From contig NZ_AGFU01000050.1 of assembly GCF_000226955.1 (NCBI RefSeq), positions 23,581 to 87,580 on the forward strand: a stretch of DNA of 64,000 bases, read 5' to 3'. Below, in pieces: positions 49,217 through 57,500 of the stretch (position 1 is its first letter; each line of letters opens with the position of its first letter). The notes beneath the pieces are model-generated. The model ran no database searches and was not told where the DNA came from. It saw only the letters and a program-made list of their open reading frames with translations. This stretch comes from Sphingomonas elodea ATCC 31461 (lineage in GTDB: Bacteria; Pseudomonadota; Alphaproteobacteria; Sphingomonadales; Sphingomonadaceae). The translations under genes were made by a program, and so were the position numbers.

Positions 49217-50326
49217 TTGGCCGCCTCGCACGACATTCCCCGCAGCCTCGTCACGCAGAAGATCGACCTGCTGATGGACAATCTCGTCCACATCAAGGAC
49301 GAGACCGGCGAGTTCCTGCTCCACCTCGAAGACGGGCGCATCATCGACACCAAGGGCTGGGCCGGCTGGGAATGGACCCACGGCGTCGGCCTGTTCGGCA
49401 TGTGGCGCTATTTCGAGCAGACCGGCGACCAGAAGGCGCTGGGCATCATCAAGGGCTGGTTCGCCGACCGCTTCGCCGAGGGCACGCCGACCAAGAACAT
49501 CAACACCGTGGCGCCGTTCATCACGCTCGCCTGGCTGTACGAGCACGAACCCGATCCCAGCTACCTGCCCTATCTCGACACCTGGGCCGAATGGCTGATG
49601 GCGCCGGACGGCCTGCCCAAGACCGAGGAGGGCGGCTTCCAGCACATCGTCTATAACGACGAAAATCCGGGCGAGATGTGGGACGACACGTTGATGATGA
49701 GCGTGCTGCCGCTCGCCAAGATCGGTCTGCTGCTGAACCGTCCGCACTATGTGGAGGAGGCCAAGCGCCAGTTCCTCGTCCATATCAAATATCTGTTCGA
49801 CAAGAAGACCGGCCTCTGGTTTCACGGCTGGGACTTCAACGGCCGGCACAATTTCGCCGAGGCGCTGTGGGCGCGCGGCAATTGCTGGGTGACGATCGCA
49901 ATCCCCGAGATCATCGAGATTCTCGATCTGCCCGAAGGCGACGCCTTCCGCACCTTCCTGATCGACACGCTCGCCGCGCAGGTGAAGACGCTGGCCGAGA
50001 CGCAGGACGAAAGCGGCCTTTGGCACACGCTGGTGATGGACCCGACCAGCTATCTCGAGGCCTCGGCCACCGCGGGCTTTGCCTATGGCATCCTGAAGGC
50101 GGTGCGGAAGGGCTATCTGCCGCGGCACTATGAAGCGGTGGGCCTGAAGGCGGTGCGCGGTGTGCTCGACAATATCGACGCGGCGGGCGAGCTGCAGCAG
50201 GTCAGCTTCGGCACCGCGATGGGCGACACCCTGCAATTCTACAAGGATATCCGCCTCACCTCGATGCCTTATGGCCAGAGCCTGGCGATCTGCGCACTGG
50301 GCGAGTTGCTGCGCACCTATATCTGA
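49217..50326 (+). CDS. Unsaturated rhamnogalacturonyl hydrolase, GH105 family
   Basis: Cleaves the unsaturated galacturonyl residue left at the non-reducing end by the PL11 lyase. 369 residues, (alpha/alpha)6 barrel of the YteR/GH105 family: DTKGWAGWEWTHGVGLFGMW, the catalytic MWDDTLMMSVLPLAK with D156/D157, NFAEALWARGNCW, and SYLEASATAGFAYGILKAV. The start appears to be TTG at 49217, with GGAG 10 bases upstream; frames further up lie in the previous gene. No signal peptide, consistent with action on imported disaccharides. Last gene of the operon. Confidence 0.92.
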   Translation: MAASHDIPRSLVTQKIDLLMDNLVHIKDETGEFLLHLEDGRIIDTKGWAGWEWTHGVGLFGMWRYFEQTGDQKALGIIKGWFADRFAEGTPTKNINTVAPFITLAWLYEHEPDPSYLPYLDTWAEWLMAPDGLPKTEEGGFQHIVYNDENPGEMWDDTLMMSVLPLAKIGLLLNRPHYVEEAKRQFLVHIKYLFDKKTGLWFHGWDFNGRHNFAEALWARGNCWVTIAIPEIIEILDLPEGDAFRTFLIDTLAAQVKTLAETQDESGLWHTLVMDPTSYLEASATAGFAYGILKAVRKGYLPRHYEAVGLKAVRGVLDNIDAAGELQQVSFGTAMGDTLQFYKDIRLTSMPYGQSLAICALGELLRTYI

Positions 50327-50354
50327 GGCCATCGGTTCGCGTACATATTTCGTT

Positions 50355-50372
50355 ACGGCACGCACGTGCCGT
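50355..50372 (+). terminator. Palindrome after the pectin operon
   Basis: ACGGCACG-CA-CGTGCCGT, perfect 8-base arms, 28 bases after the GH105 stop and 18 bases before the next small gene. Could end the pectin transcript or serve as an operator for that gene; no T-run. Confidence 0.35.
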
Positions 50373-50390
50373 TCATACGTTGAGCGGGCG

Positions 50391-50792
50391 ATGGCCAGCC
50401 TTCGTTTCCACACCAGCCCCACCAGCGGCCGATTGTCCGGCCGGCTGGTGTGGCTGTTCGTGGCGGCGCTGCTGTTCGGCGCCGTCGCCCCGCTGGGGCC
50501 GCCCGACACGCTGATCGACGGCGCGGCGTTCAACCCGGCGACGACCAGCGTCGCACTCGCCGCCAGGCGCGGCGACCCGCATGTCGTGGCGGCCCTGCAC
50601 CGCACCGGCGACGGGCCCCGGTTCGACGGCGCGACCGGCCACGGCGCCATCGTGGTGCCGGCGGCGGCCGTTTCGCTGCTCTTCCTGCCGTCCGCACGGA
50701 CCTCGCCGGCCGTGCTCCCGATGCCGCGCGGGTCGGAGTACCGCACCGGTCTGGGCGCACGCGCGCCACCGCGCACGTGGCTAGGCGCATAG
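50391..50792 (+). CDS. Hypothetical protein with one hydrophobic segment
   Basis: 133 residues, no family recognised. The N-terminal signal-like region LVWLFVAALLFGAVAPLG (about 19-36) is followed by a region rich in Pro, Ala and Arg without a recognisable fold. ATG 50391 has only GAGCGGG upstream. The frame is open and lies between well-supported genes, but composition alone cannot prove it is translated. Confidence 0.4.
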   Translation: MASLRFHTSPTSGRLSGRLVWLFVAALLFGAVAPLGPPDTLIDGAAFNPATTSVALAARRGDPHVVAALHRTGDGPRFDGATGHGAIVVPAAAVSLLFLPSARTSPAVLPMPRGSEYRTGLGARAPPRTWLGA

Positions 50793-50845
50793 CGCCACCC
50801 CACCCCGCACATCGTCTTCGTCGTGCCCGCGACAGAGGAGGTTCC

Positions 50846-50959
50846 ATGCGAAAGAGACGCGGCAAAAGGCCGCCCTGGTGGTTCGCCCCCGCCCTGTGGA
50901 CCGGCATTGCCGGCGCCGCGGCGCTGCTGGCGGCGGCGATCAGCACGGCCCAGCCCTGA
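50846..50959 (+). CDS. Small single-pass membrane protein (37 residues)
   Basis: MRKRRGKRPPWWFAP is followed by a hydrophobic helix (LWTGIAGAAALLAAAIS) and a short tail. The positive N-terminus predicts a cytoplasmic N-end. A strong GAGGAGG ribosome site seven bases before the ATG makes translation likely. It lies 66 bases upstream of the Kef-type antiporter gene and could be an accessory subunit, but nothing in the sequence proves this. Confidence 0.6.
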   Translation: MRKRRGKRPPWWFAPALWTGIAGAAALLAAAISTAQP

Positions 50960-50964
50960 GCGCG

Positions 50965-50998
50965 ACGGCACCGACCTGCAACCCCGGATCGGTGCCGT
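50965..50998 (+). terminator. Long hairpin between the small membrane protein and the antiporter gene
   Basis: 10-base perfect stem ACGGCACCGA/TCGGTGCCGT with a 14-base loop, starting 5 bases after the small gene and ending 27 bases before the antiporter start (ribosome site AAAAAGGAGG). It may terminate, attenuate or protect the transcript. Confidence 0.35.
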
Positions 50999-51025
50999 TC
51001 GCCGCACATCCAAAAAGGAGGATCC

Positions 51026-52672
51026 ATGCCGCATCATGCGCCGCTGATCGCCACTATCGTCGCCGGACTGGTCGTCGCCTTCCTGTTCGGCGCCATCGCG
51101 CACCGGCTGAAGGTATCGCCGATCGCCGGCTATCTGCTCGCTGGCGTCGCCGTCGGCCCGTTCACCCCCGGCTTCGTCGCCAATTCGGGCCTTGCCAACG
51201 AACTCGCCGAGATCGGCGTGATCCTGCTGATGTTCGGCGTGGGCCTCCATTTCTCGCTGCGCGACCTGCTGTCGGTTCGGCGGATCGCGGTGCCGGGCGC
51301 GGTGGTGCAGATCGCCGCGGCCACCGCGATGGGTATCGGACTCGCCATCGCCGCCGGCTGGGGGCTGACGGCGGGGATCGTCTTCGGCCTGTCGCTCTCG
51401 GTGGCGAGCACGGTGGTGCTGCTGCGCGCGCTGCAGGGGCACGACATCGTCCAGACCGAACGCGGCCGCATCGCCGTGGGCTGGCTGATCGTCGAGGATC
51501 TGGCGATGGTGATCGCGCTGGTGCTGCTGCCGGTGCTGGGCGAGGTGATGGGCGGCGACGGCGGCGGATCGCTGCTCCAGCCGCTGCTCTCCACCTTCCT
51601 CAAGGTCGCCGGCTTTGTCGCGCTGATGCTGGTGGTGGGACGGCGGGTGATCCCCTGGACGCTGCAATGGGTGGTCGGCACCGGTTCGCGCGAGCTGTTC
51701 CGGCTGGCGGTGCTGGCGATCGCGCTGGGTGTTGCCTTCGGCGCGGCGCTGGCGTTCGATGTGTCGTTCGCGCTCGGCGCCTTCTTCGCCGGCATGATCC
51801 TCGGCGAAACCTCGCTCAGCCGCCGCGCGACCGAAGAGACGTTGCCGCTGCGCGACGCCTTCGCGGTGCTGTTCTTCGTCTCGGTCGGCATGCTGTTCAA
51901 TCCGGCAGTGCTGATCGAACAGCCGCTGGTGCTGGCGGCGGCGGTGGCGATCATCCTCGTCGGCAAGTCGCTCGCCGCCTATGCCATCGTCCGGCTGTTC
52001 GGCTATTCGAACCAGACCGGGCTGACGGTGGCGGTCAGCCTCGCCCAGATCGGCGAATTCTCGTTCATCCTCGCCGGGCTGGGCACCGATCTCGGGCTGA
52101 TGCCGGCGGCGGCGCGCGACGTGGTGCTGGCGGCGGCGATGCTGTCGATCTTCCTGAATCCGTTCCTGTTCGCCTGGGTGGCGAAACGCTACGACGTGGC
52201 CGAACCCGCCAAGGGTCCGATCGCGCCGGTCACGTTGCCGGCAGGGCATGTGATCCTGATCGGCTTTGGCCGGGTCGGCAGGATGATCGCCGAGGACCTG
52301 CAGCAGCACGGCAAGGCCTTTGCCCTGATCGAGGACCAGGGCGACATGGCGGCAGCGGCACGGGCAAAGGGCATCACCGTCGTCGAAGGCAATGCGCTGG
52401 AGGGGCAGACGCTGGTCGCCGCCGGCATCGGCCAGGCGAGCAAGCTGCTGATCGCGATCCCGGCCGGCTTCGAAGGGGGCGCGATCCTCCAGCACGCCCG
52501 GCTGCTTGCCCCCGGCGTGCCGGTGGTGGTGCGCGCGCACTCCGCCGACGAGGTCGCCCATCTCGAAGGCCTCGGCGCCGACGAGGTGGTGATGGGCGAG
52601 CGCGAGACCGCCAACCGGATGATCGGCCTCGCGCGCACGATGCCGGCGGGTTCGGATCAACCCGCCGGTTGA
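51026..52672 (+). CDS. ybaL: Kef/YbaL-type cation:proton antiporter
   Basis: 548-residue monovalent cation:proton antiporter-2 protein. About 12 membrane segments (1-390; IAGYLLAGVAVGPFTPGFV, IVEDLAMVIALVLLPVL, FFAGMILGETSLSRRATEET) are followed by a cytoplasmic RCK/TrkA-N Rossmann domain (about 407-540; VILIGFGRVGRMIAEDLQQ, ALIEDQGDMAAAARAKG). It closely follows E. coli YbaL in length and layout. The ribosome site AAGGAGG precedes ATG 51026. A hairpin (52643-52668) overlaps the last codons. Role: K+ or H+ homeostasis or stress export; the gating ligand is not evident. Confidence 0.9.
   Translation: MPHHAPLIATIVAGLVVAFLFGAIAHRLKVSPIAGYLLAGVAVGPFTPGFVANSGLANELAEIGVILLMFGVGLHFSLRDLLSVRRIAVPGAVVQIAAATAMGIGLAIAAGWGLTAGIVFGLSLSVASTVVLLRALQGHDIVQTERGRIAVGWLIVEDLAMVIALVLLPVLGEVMGGDGGGSLLQPLLSTFLKVAGFVALMLVVGRRVIPWTLQWVVGTGSRELFRLAVLAIALGVAFGAALAFDVSFALGAFFAGMILGETSLSRRATEETLPLRDAFAVLFFVSVGMLFNPAVLIEQPLVLAAAVAIILVGKSLAAYAIVRLFGYSNQTGLTVAVSLAQIGEFSFILAGLGTDLGLMPAAARDVVLAAAMLSIFLNPFLFAWVAKRYDVAEPAKGPIAPVTLPAGHVILIGFGRVGRMIAEDLQQHGKAFALIEDQGDMAAAARAKGITVVEGNALEGQTLVAAGIGQASKLLIAIPAGFEGGAILQHARLLAPGVPVVVRAHSADEVAHLEGLGADEVVMGERETANRMIGLARTMPAGSDQPAG
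52643..52668. terminator. Hairpin overlapping the antiporter 3' end, between convergent genes
   Basis: Perfect 10-base stem CCGGCGGGTT/AACCCGCCGG with a 6-base loop, ending just before the antiporter stop codon and 12 bases before the convergent transporter stop. Palindromic, so it could end both transcripts, although it is also coding sequence. Confidence 0.4.
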
Positions 52673-52679
52673 GGTCAGC

Positions 52680-54413
52680 TCAGCCGTCGACGTCGCGGCG
52701 GAAGGTCTCGGGCAGGAAGAACAGCCCGAACACCAGGGTCGCGGCGGCGACTACCACCGGATACCAGAAGCCGTAATAGATGTTGCCGTTGGCCGCGACC
52801 ATCGCGAAGCCGATCGCCGGCAACAGTCCGCCCAGCCAGCCATTGCCGATATGATAGGGCAGCGACATCGAGGTGTAGCGGATGCGGCTGGGGAACAGCT
52901 CGACCAGCATCGCCGCGATCGGACCGTAGACCATCGTCACCAGCAGCACGAGGTAGAAGAGCAGCGCCACCACCAGCGGCTTGTTGATCGCCGCCGGATC
53001 GGCCCTGGTCGGATAGCCCACCTTGGCGAGCTCGCCGGTGACCGCGGGCCGGGCGGCCGCGTCGCCCTTGGCCGGTACGGCCGGCACGCCGACCACCTGC
53101 GCGGTGAAGGCGGCGATCGCCGTCTTGCGCGCATCGCCGGTCACCTGGCGCGGATCGGGGGCGGTGAACTGCTTGCCACCGATCGTGATCGTGGCGAGCG
53201 TGCCCGGTGCGGCCGCGACATTCTCATAGTTGACCCCCGCCTTGGCGAGCGCGTTCTTGACGATGTCGCAGCTGGTAGCGTCGAACTTGTTCTGGCCGAC
53301 CGGATCGAACTGCGACGAGCATTCGGCCGGGTCGGCGGCGACGGTGACGGGGGCCGAGGCGAGCGCGCGGGCCAGCGCCGGGTTCGCGGCGCTGGTCAGG
53401 GCATGGAACACCGGGAACAGCGTCAGCGTCGCCAGCGCGCAGCCGGTGAGGATGATCGGCTTGCGGCCCACCTTGTCCGACAGCCAGCCGAAGACGAGGA
53501 AGAACGGCGTGGCCAGCACCAGCGCGGTGATCGCCAGCGTGTTGGCGGTGAGACCGTCGACCTTCAGCATCTTCTCGAGGAAGTACAGCGCGTAGAGCTG
53601 GCCGGTATACCAGATCACCGCCTGCCCCGCGATCGCGCCGAAGAACGCGATCAGCACGATCTTGAGGTTTCCCCAGCGCCCGAACGCCTCGGTCAGCGGC
53701 GCCTTGGAGGCGGTGCCCTCGGCCTTCATCTTCTTGAACACCGGCGATTCGTGGAGCTTCAGCCGCAGCCACAGGCCGAGCGCGAGGAACAGGCCCGAGA
53801 GCAGATAGGGAATCCGCCAGCCCCAGTCCGCGAACGCCGCCTCGCCGACACCGGTCACCGGCGAGCGCACGGTGATGACGATAAGCAATGCCATGGCGAG
53901 GCCGGCGGTCGCGGTGATCTGGATCCAGCTGGTGTAGAAGCCGCGCTTCCCCTCCGGCGCGTGCTCGGCGACATAGGTGGCCGCGCCGCCATATTCGCCA
54001 CCCAGCGCCAGCCCCTGGAACATGCGCAGCACGACGAGCAGGATGGGTGCTGCGACCCCCGCCGTCTTGTAGGTCGGCAGGCAGCCGACCAGGAAGGTGG
54101 AAAGCCCCATCACCAGCAGGGTAATGATGAAGGTGTAACGCCGCCCGACCATGTCGCCGATCCGGCCGAACACCAGCGCGCCGAACGGCCGCACGAGGAA
54201 GCCGGCGGCGAACACCAGCAGCGCCATGATGAACGAGGTGGTGGGATTGAGCCCGGTGAGGAACTGTGCGGCGATGATCGTCGTCAGCAGCCCGTACAGG
54301 TAAAAGTCGTACCATTCGAACACGGTACCGAGCGAGCTGGCGGTGATCACCAGCTTCTCGCTGCGGGTCGCCTCGTGATGACGCGGCGTGGCATCGGGCG
54401 GGCTGGTCGCCAT
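52680..54413 (-). CDS. MFS transporter of the metabolite:H+ symporter family
   Basis: 577 residues. MHS signatures: SSLGTVFEWYDFYLYG, FLVRPFGALVFGRIGDMVGRR, GLALGGEYGGAATYVAEHAP, and SDKVGRKPI. About 12 membrane segments. An unusual 140-residue hydrophilic insertion (about 340-478) lies after segment 9, predicted periplasmic, with two cysteines (365 and 382). ATG 54413 has GGGAGAG upstream. MHS proteins import organic acids, betaines or aromatic acids; given the neighbourhood, an aromatic or sugar acid is possible but unproven. Divergent from the NRPS-like gene across 177 bases, where I see no strong motif. Confidence 0.9.
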   Translation of the reverse strand: MATSPPDATPRHHEATRSEKLVITASSLGTVFEWYDFYLYGLLTTIIAAQFLTGLNPTTSFIMALLVFAAGFLVRPFGALVFGRIGDMVGRRYTFIITLLVMGLSTFLVGCLPTYKTAGVAAPILLVVLRMFQGLALGGEYGGAATYVAEHAPEGKRGFYTSWIQITATAGLAMALLIVITVRSPVTGVGEAAFADWGWRIPYLLSGLFLALGLWLRLKLHESPVFKKMKAEGTASKAPLTEAFGRWGNLKIVLIAFFGAIAGQAVIWYTGQLYALYFLEKMLKVDGLTANTLAITALVLATPFFLVFGWLSDKVGRKPIILTGCALATLTLFPVFHALTSAANPALARALASAPVTVAADPAECSSQFDPVGQNKFDATSCDIVKNALAKAGVNYENVAAAPGTLATITIGGKQFTAPDPRQVTGDARKTAIAAFTAQVVGVPAVPAKGDAAARPAVTGELAKVGYPTRADPAAINKPLVVALLFYLVLLVTMVYGPIAAMLVELFPSRIRYTSMSLPYHIGNGWLGGLLPAIGFAMVAANGNIYYGFWYPVVVAAATLVFGLFFLPETFRRDVDG

Positions 54414-54590
54414 CAATCTTCTCTCCCTGGTGGGCGGGTCGTTCCCCGCATGTCGTTGGGTTATGCTCCGGCAAGTGTGGCAAGCCTCGACGCGCTTGCC
54501 TAGTCGCTCGTTCAGGGCATTTTACGGCAGGGATGCGCCTATTGGCGTTCGCCCGTTTCCAGACGGGTCATCGGAGCGTAAGCACCCCGC

Positions 54591-57500
54591 ATGAGCCCAA
54601 GGATCGACGACCCCGCGAGCGAACCCGTCCAGACGGTCTTCGCCTCGATCGCGCCCTCCCCCGCCCTGCGCGAGGAAGAACCCTATGCGCGCGACGAGCT
54701 GCTGCACGAGCTGTTCGAGGCGACCGCCCGCCAGCATGGCTGGCGCTGCGCGGTTCGCCTGCTTGGGGACGATCCCGAGAGCAGCCGCCGTACCGCACTC
54801 AGCTATGTCGAGCTGCGCGACCGCGCGCTGCGCTTTGCCCGTCAGCTGCGCGAGATGGGGGTCCGGCGCGGCGACCGTGTCGTGCTCTGCCTGCCCCGCG
54901 GGATCGACCAGTACATGGCGATCCTCGGCGTGCTCTGGGCCGGGGCCTGCTATGTGCCGGTCGACTGGACCTATCCACAGGACCGTATCGACTTCATCGT
55001 CGAGGATAGCGGCGCCGTGCTCGTCGTTACCGAAAGCGCCCGCGCCGCGGAGATGACCGCGCGCGTCCTTGCGGTCGACACCGCACTCGGCGATCTTGCG
55101 GCGCGCGAGGCGTTGCCGCTCCCTCGTGCCGAGACCGGCAGCACGCCCGACGACCTCGCCTATATCATCTACACCTCGGGCACGACCGGCCGCCCCAAGG
55201 GCGTGATGATCACCCATCGCAACGCGGCGCATCTCGTCCGCTCCGAATGCGCGATCCTCGCGCTCGATCCGGAGGACAAGGTGTTTGGCGGGTTCAGCCT
55301 CGCGTTCGACATGTCGGTCGAGACGATGTGGAGCGCCTTCTTCGTCGGTGCGGAGCTGCTCGTCGCGAACGAGGCGCTGGCCAAGGCCGGGCCGGACATG
55401 GCCGAAGTGCTCGCCGCCGAGAAGGTGACGATCTGGCACGTCGTGCCCTCGCTGCTCACCCTTGTCGAAACCGAGATGCCGGCGCTTCGGCTGCTCAATC
55501 TGGGCGGCGAGGCCTGCCCGCCCGATCTGGTCGATCGCTGGGCGAGACCGGGCCTGCGCATCCTCAACACCTATGGTCCGACCGAGACAACGGTCACCGC
55601 GACCTGGACCGAGGTCCAGCCCGGCCGCCGCGTCACCATCGGCCGCCCGCTGCCCGGCTACACCGCCTGGATCGTCGACGAGCAGCTGTGGCCGGTGCCG
55701 GCGGGTGCCGAAGGCGAGCTGGTCATCGGCGGACCGGGCGTCGGCGCAGGCTATGTCAACCGTCCGGACCTGACCGGCGACAAGTTCGTCTTCACGCCCT
55801 TTCACGGGCCGGACGGGCAGCCGGCCAAGATCTATCGTTCGGGTGATCTGGTCCGGCTGGATGCGGTGGGGGACATCGAATTCATCGGCCGTATCGACAC
55901 CCAGGTAAAGATCCGCGGATTCCGCGTCGAGCTCGGCGAGATCGAGGCGGTGATCGCCGACGACCCCGCCGTGGCCCAGGCGGTCGTCCACCTGTTCCGC
56001 GACGACGACGGCGCCGAATTCCTCGCCGCCTTCCTCGTCGCGCGCGGCGGTGCCGCCATCGACCTTGAGGCGGTCCGCGCCCGCGTGCGTGAGCGTCTGC
56101 CCAACTATATGCGCCCGGCCGGCTATCAGCTGCTCGACGCGCTCCCCACCCTCGCCGCCTCGGGGAAGGTCGATCGCAAGGCGCTCCAGCGCCCGGCACT
56201 CGCCCCGGCGAGCGACCGCGAGACGGTGGCCCCGGCCACCCCGCTGGAAACGCAGCTCCACGCCGTGTGGGCCGAGGCATTCGCACCGCAGAAGGTCTCG
56301 GTCACCGACGACCTGTTCGAGGATCTGGGCGGCCATTCGCTCAAGGCCGCGCGGCTGGTCTCGGCGATCCGCAAGACGCCGGGGCTGGCCGGCATCTCGA
56401 TCCAGGACCTCTACGCCGCCCCCAATATCCGCGCGCTGGCCGAGCGGCTGAAGGACAAGCTGACCGGCGAGAACGCCGTCGAACTGCCGTTCCATCACAC
56501 GCCGGCGGCAACCCGCTGGCTGTGCTGGATCGCCCAGACCATCGCGCTGGTGCCGATCTATGCGATCGCCGGCCTGCAATGGTTCTTTCCCTATGTCGCC
56601 TATGTCCACCTGACCGGGGACTTCGACCGGGTGCCGGCGCTGCTGTTCAGCGGCCTGAGCTTCCTCGCCATCCCGCCGCTGGCGATGCTCGCCTCGATCG
56701 TCGTGAAGTGGATAGTGATCGGTCGATACCGCGCGGGCGAGTATCCGCTGTGGGGAAGCTATTATTTCCGCTGGTGGTTCGTGCGCCGCTTCTCGGAGGT
56801 GATCGCCACCCCGTATCTTGCCGGCACGCCGATGATCCGAGCCTATTATCGCCTGATGGGCGCCAAGGTGGGCAAGCGGGCCTTTATCGGTCGCGGCAAT
56901 ATCGACGCGGCGGATCTCGTCTCGATCGGCGACGATGCGGTGGTCAGCGACTATGCGATGCTCGCGACCAGCTCGGTCGAGCGCGGGTTGCTCCGCCTCG
57001 GCTCGGCCACCATCGGGGCGGGCGCCTTCCTCGGCTCGATGGCGGTGGTCGGGCGGGACTGCACCATCGGCGAAGGCGCCGCGCTGGAAGACCTGTCGGC
57101 GCTGCCGGTAGGCACCGCCATTCCCGCCGGCGAGCGCTGGAGCGGCTCCCCCGCTCGATCGATCGCGACGGGCATCCCCCGCCAGAACGACAGCGAGGCG
57201 GGGCCGTTGCAGCGCCTGCTCACCGGCGTTGCGCTGACCATCGGGGCGCTGCTCCTGCCGATCGTCGCGATCCTGCCGATCGCGCCCGGCCTCGTCTGGA
57301 TGATCGAGATCGACTGGAACACCGAGAGCTACAGCTACCTGCTGATCTCGCCGTTGCTCGCGGTCACCTATGTGCTGCTCATGTGCGTGCTGACGGTAGC
57401 GGCCAAAAGGCTGTTCCTCGGGCGTGTCGCGCCGGGGCGCTATTCGATCCACAGCTGGTTCTATGTCCGCTTCTGGTTCGTCCAGCAGGTGAACGACCTG

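Noticed and set aside
49196-52660. 1154-codon minus-strand frame across GH105, small genes and antiporter
   Set aside because: Spans several genuine plus-strand genes and their gaps; low-complexity His/Arg/Gln-rich translation without domain signals.
54414-54590. Short CCCGT/ACGGG and CGCC/GGCG repeats in the gap before the NRPS-like gene
   Set aside because: Arms of four to five bases in GC-rich DNA are expected by chance; not strong enough to call an operator.
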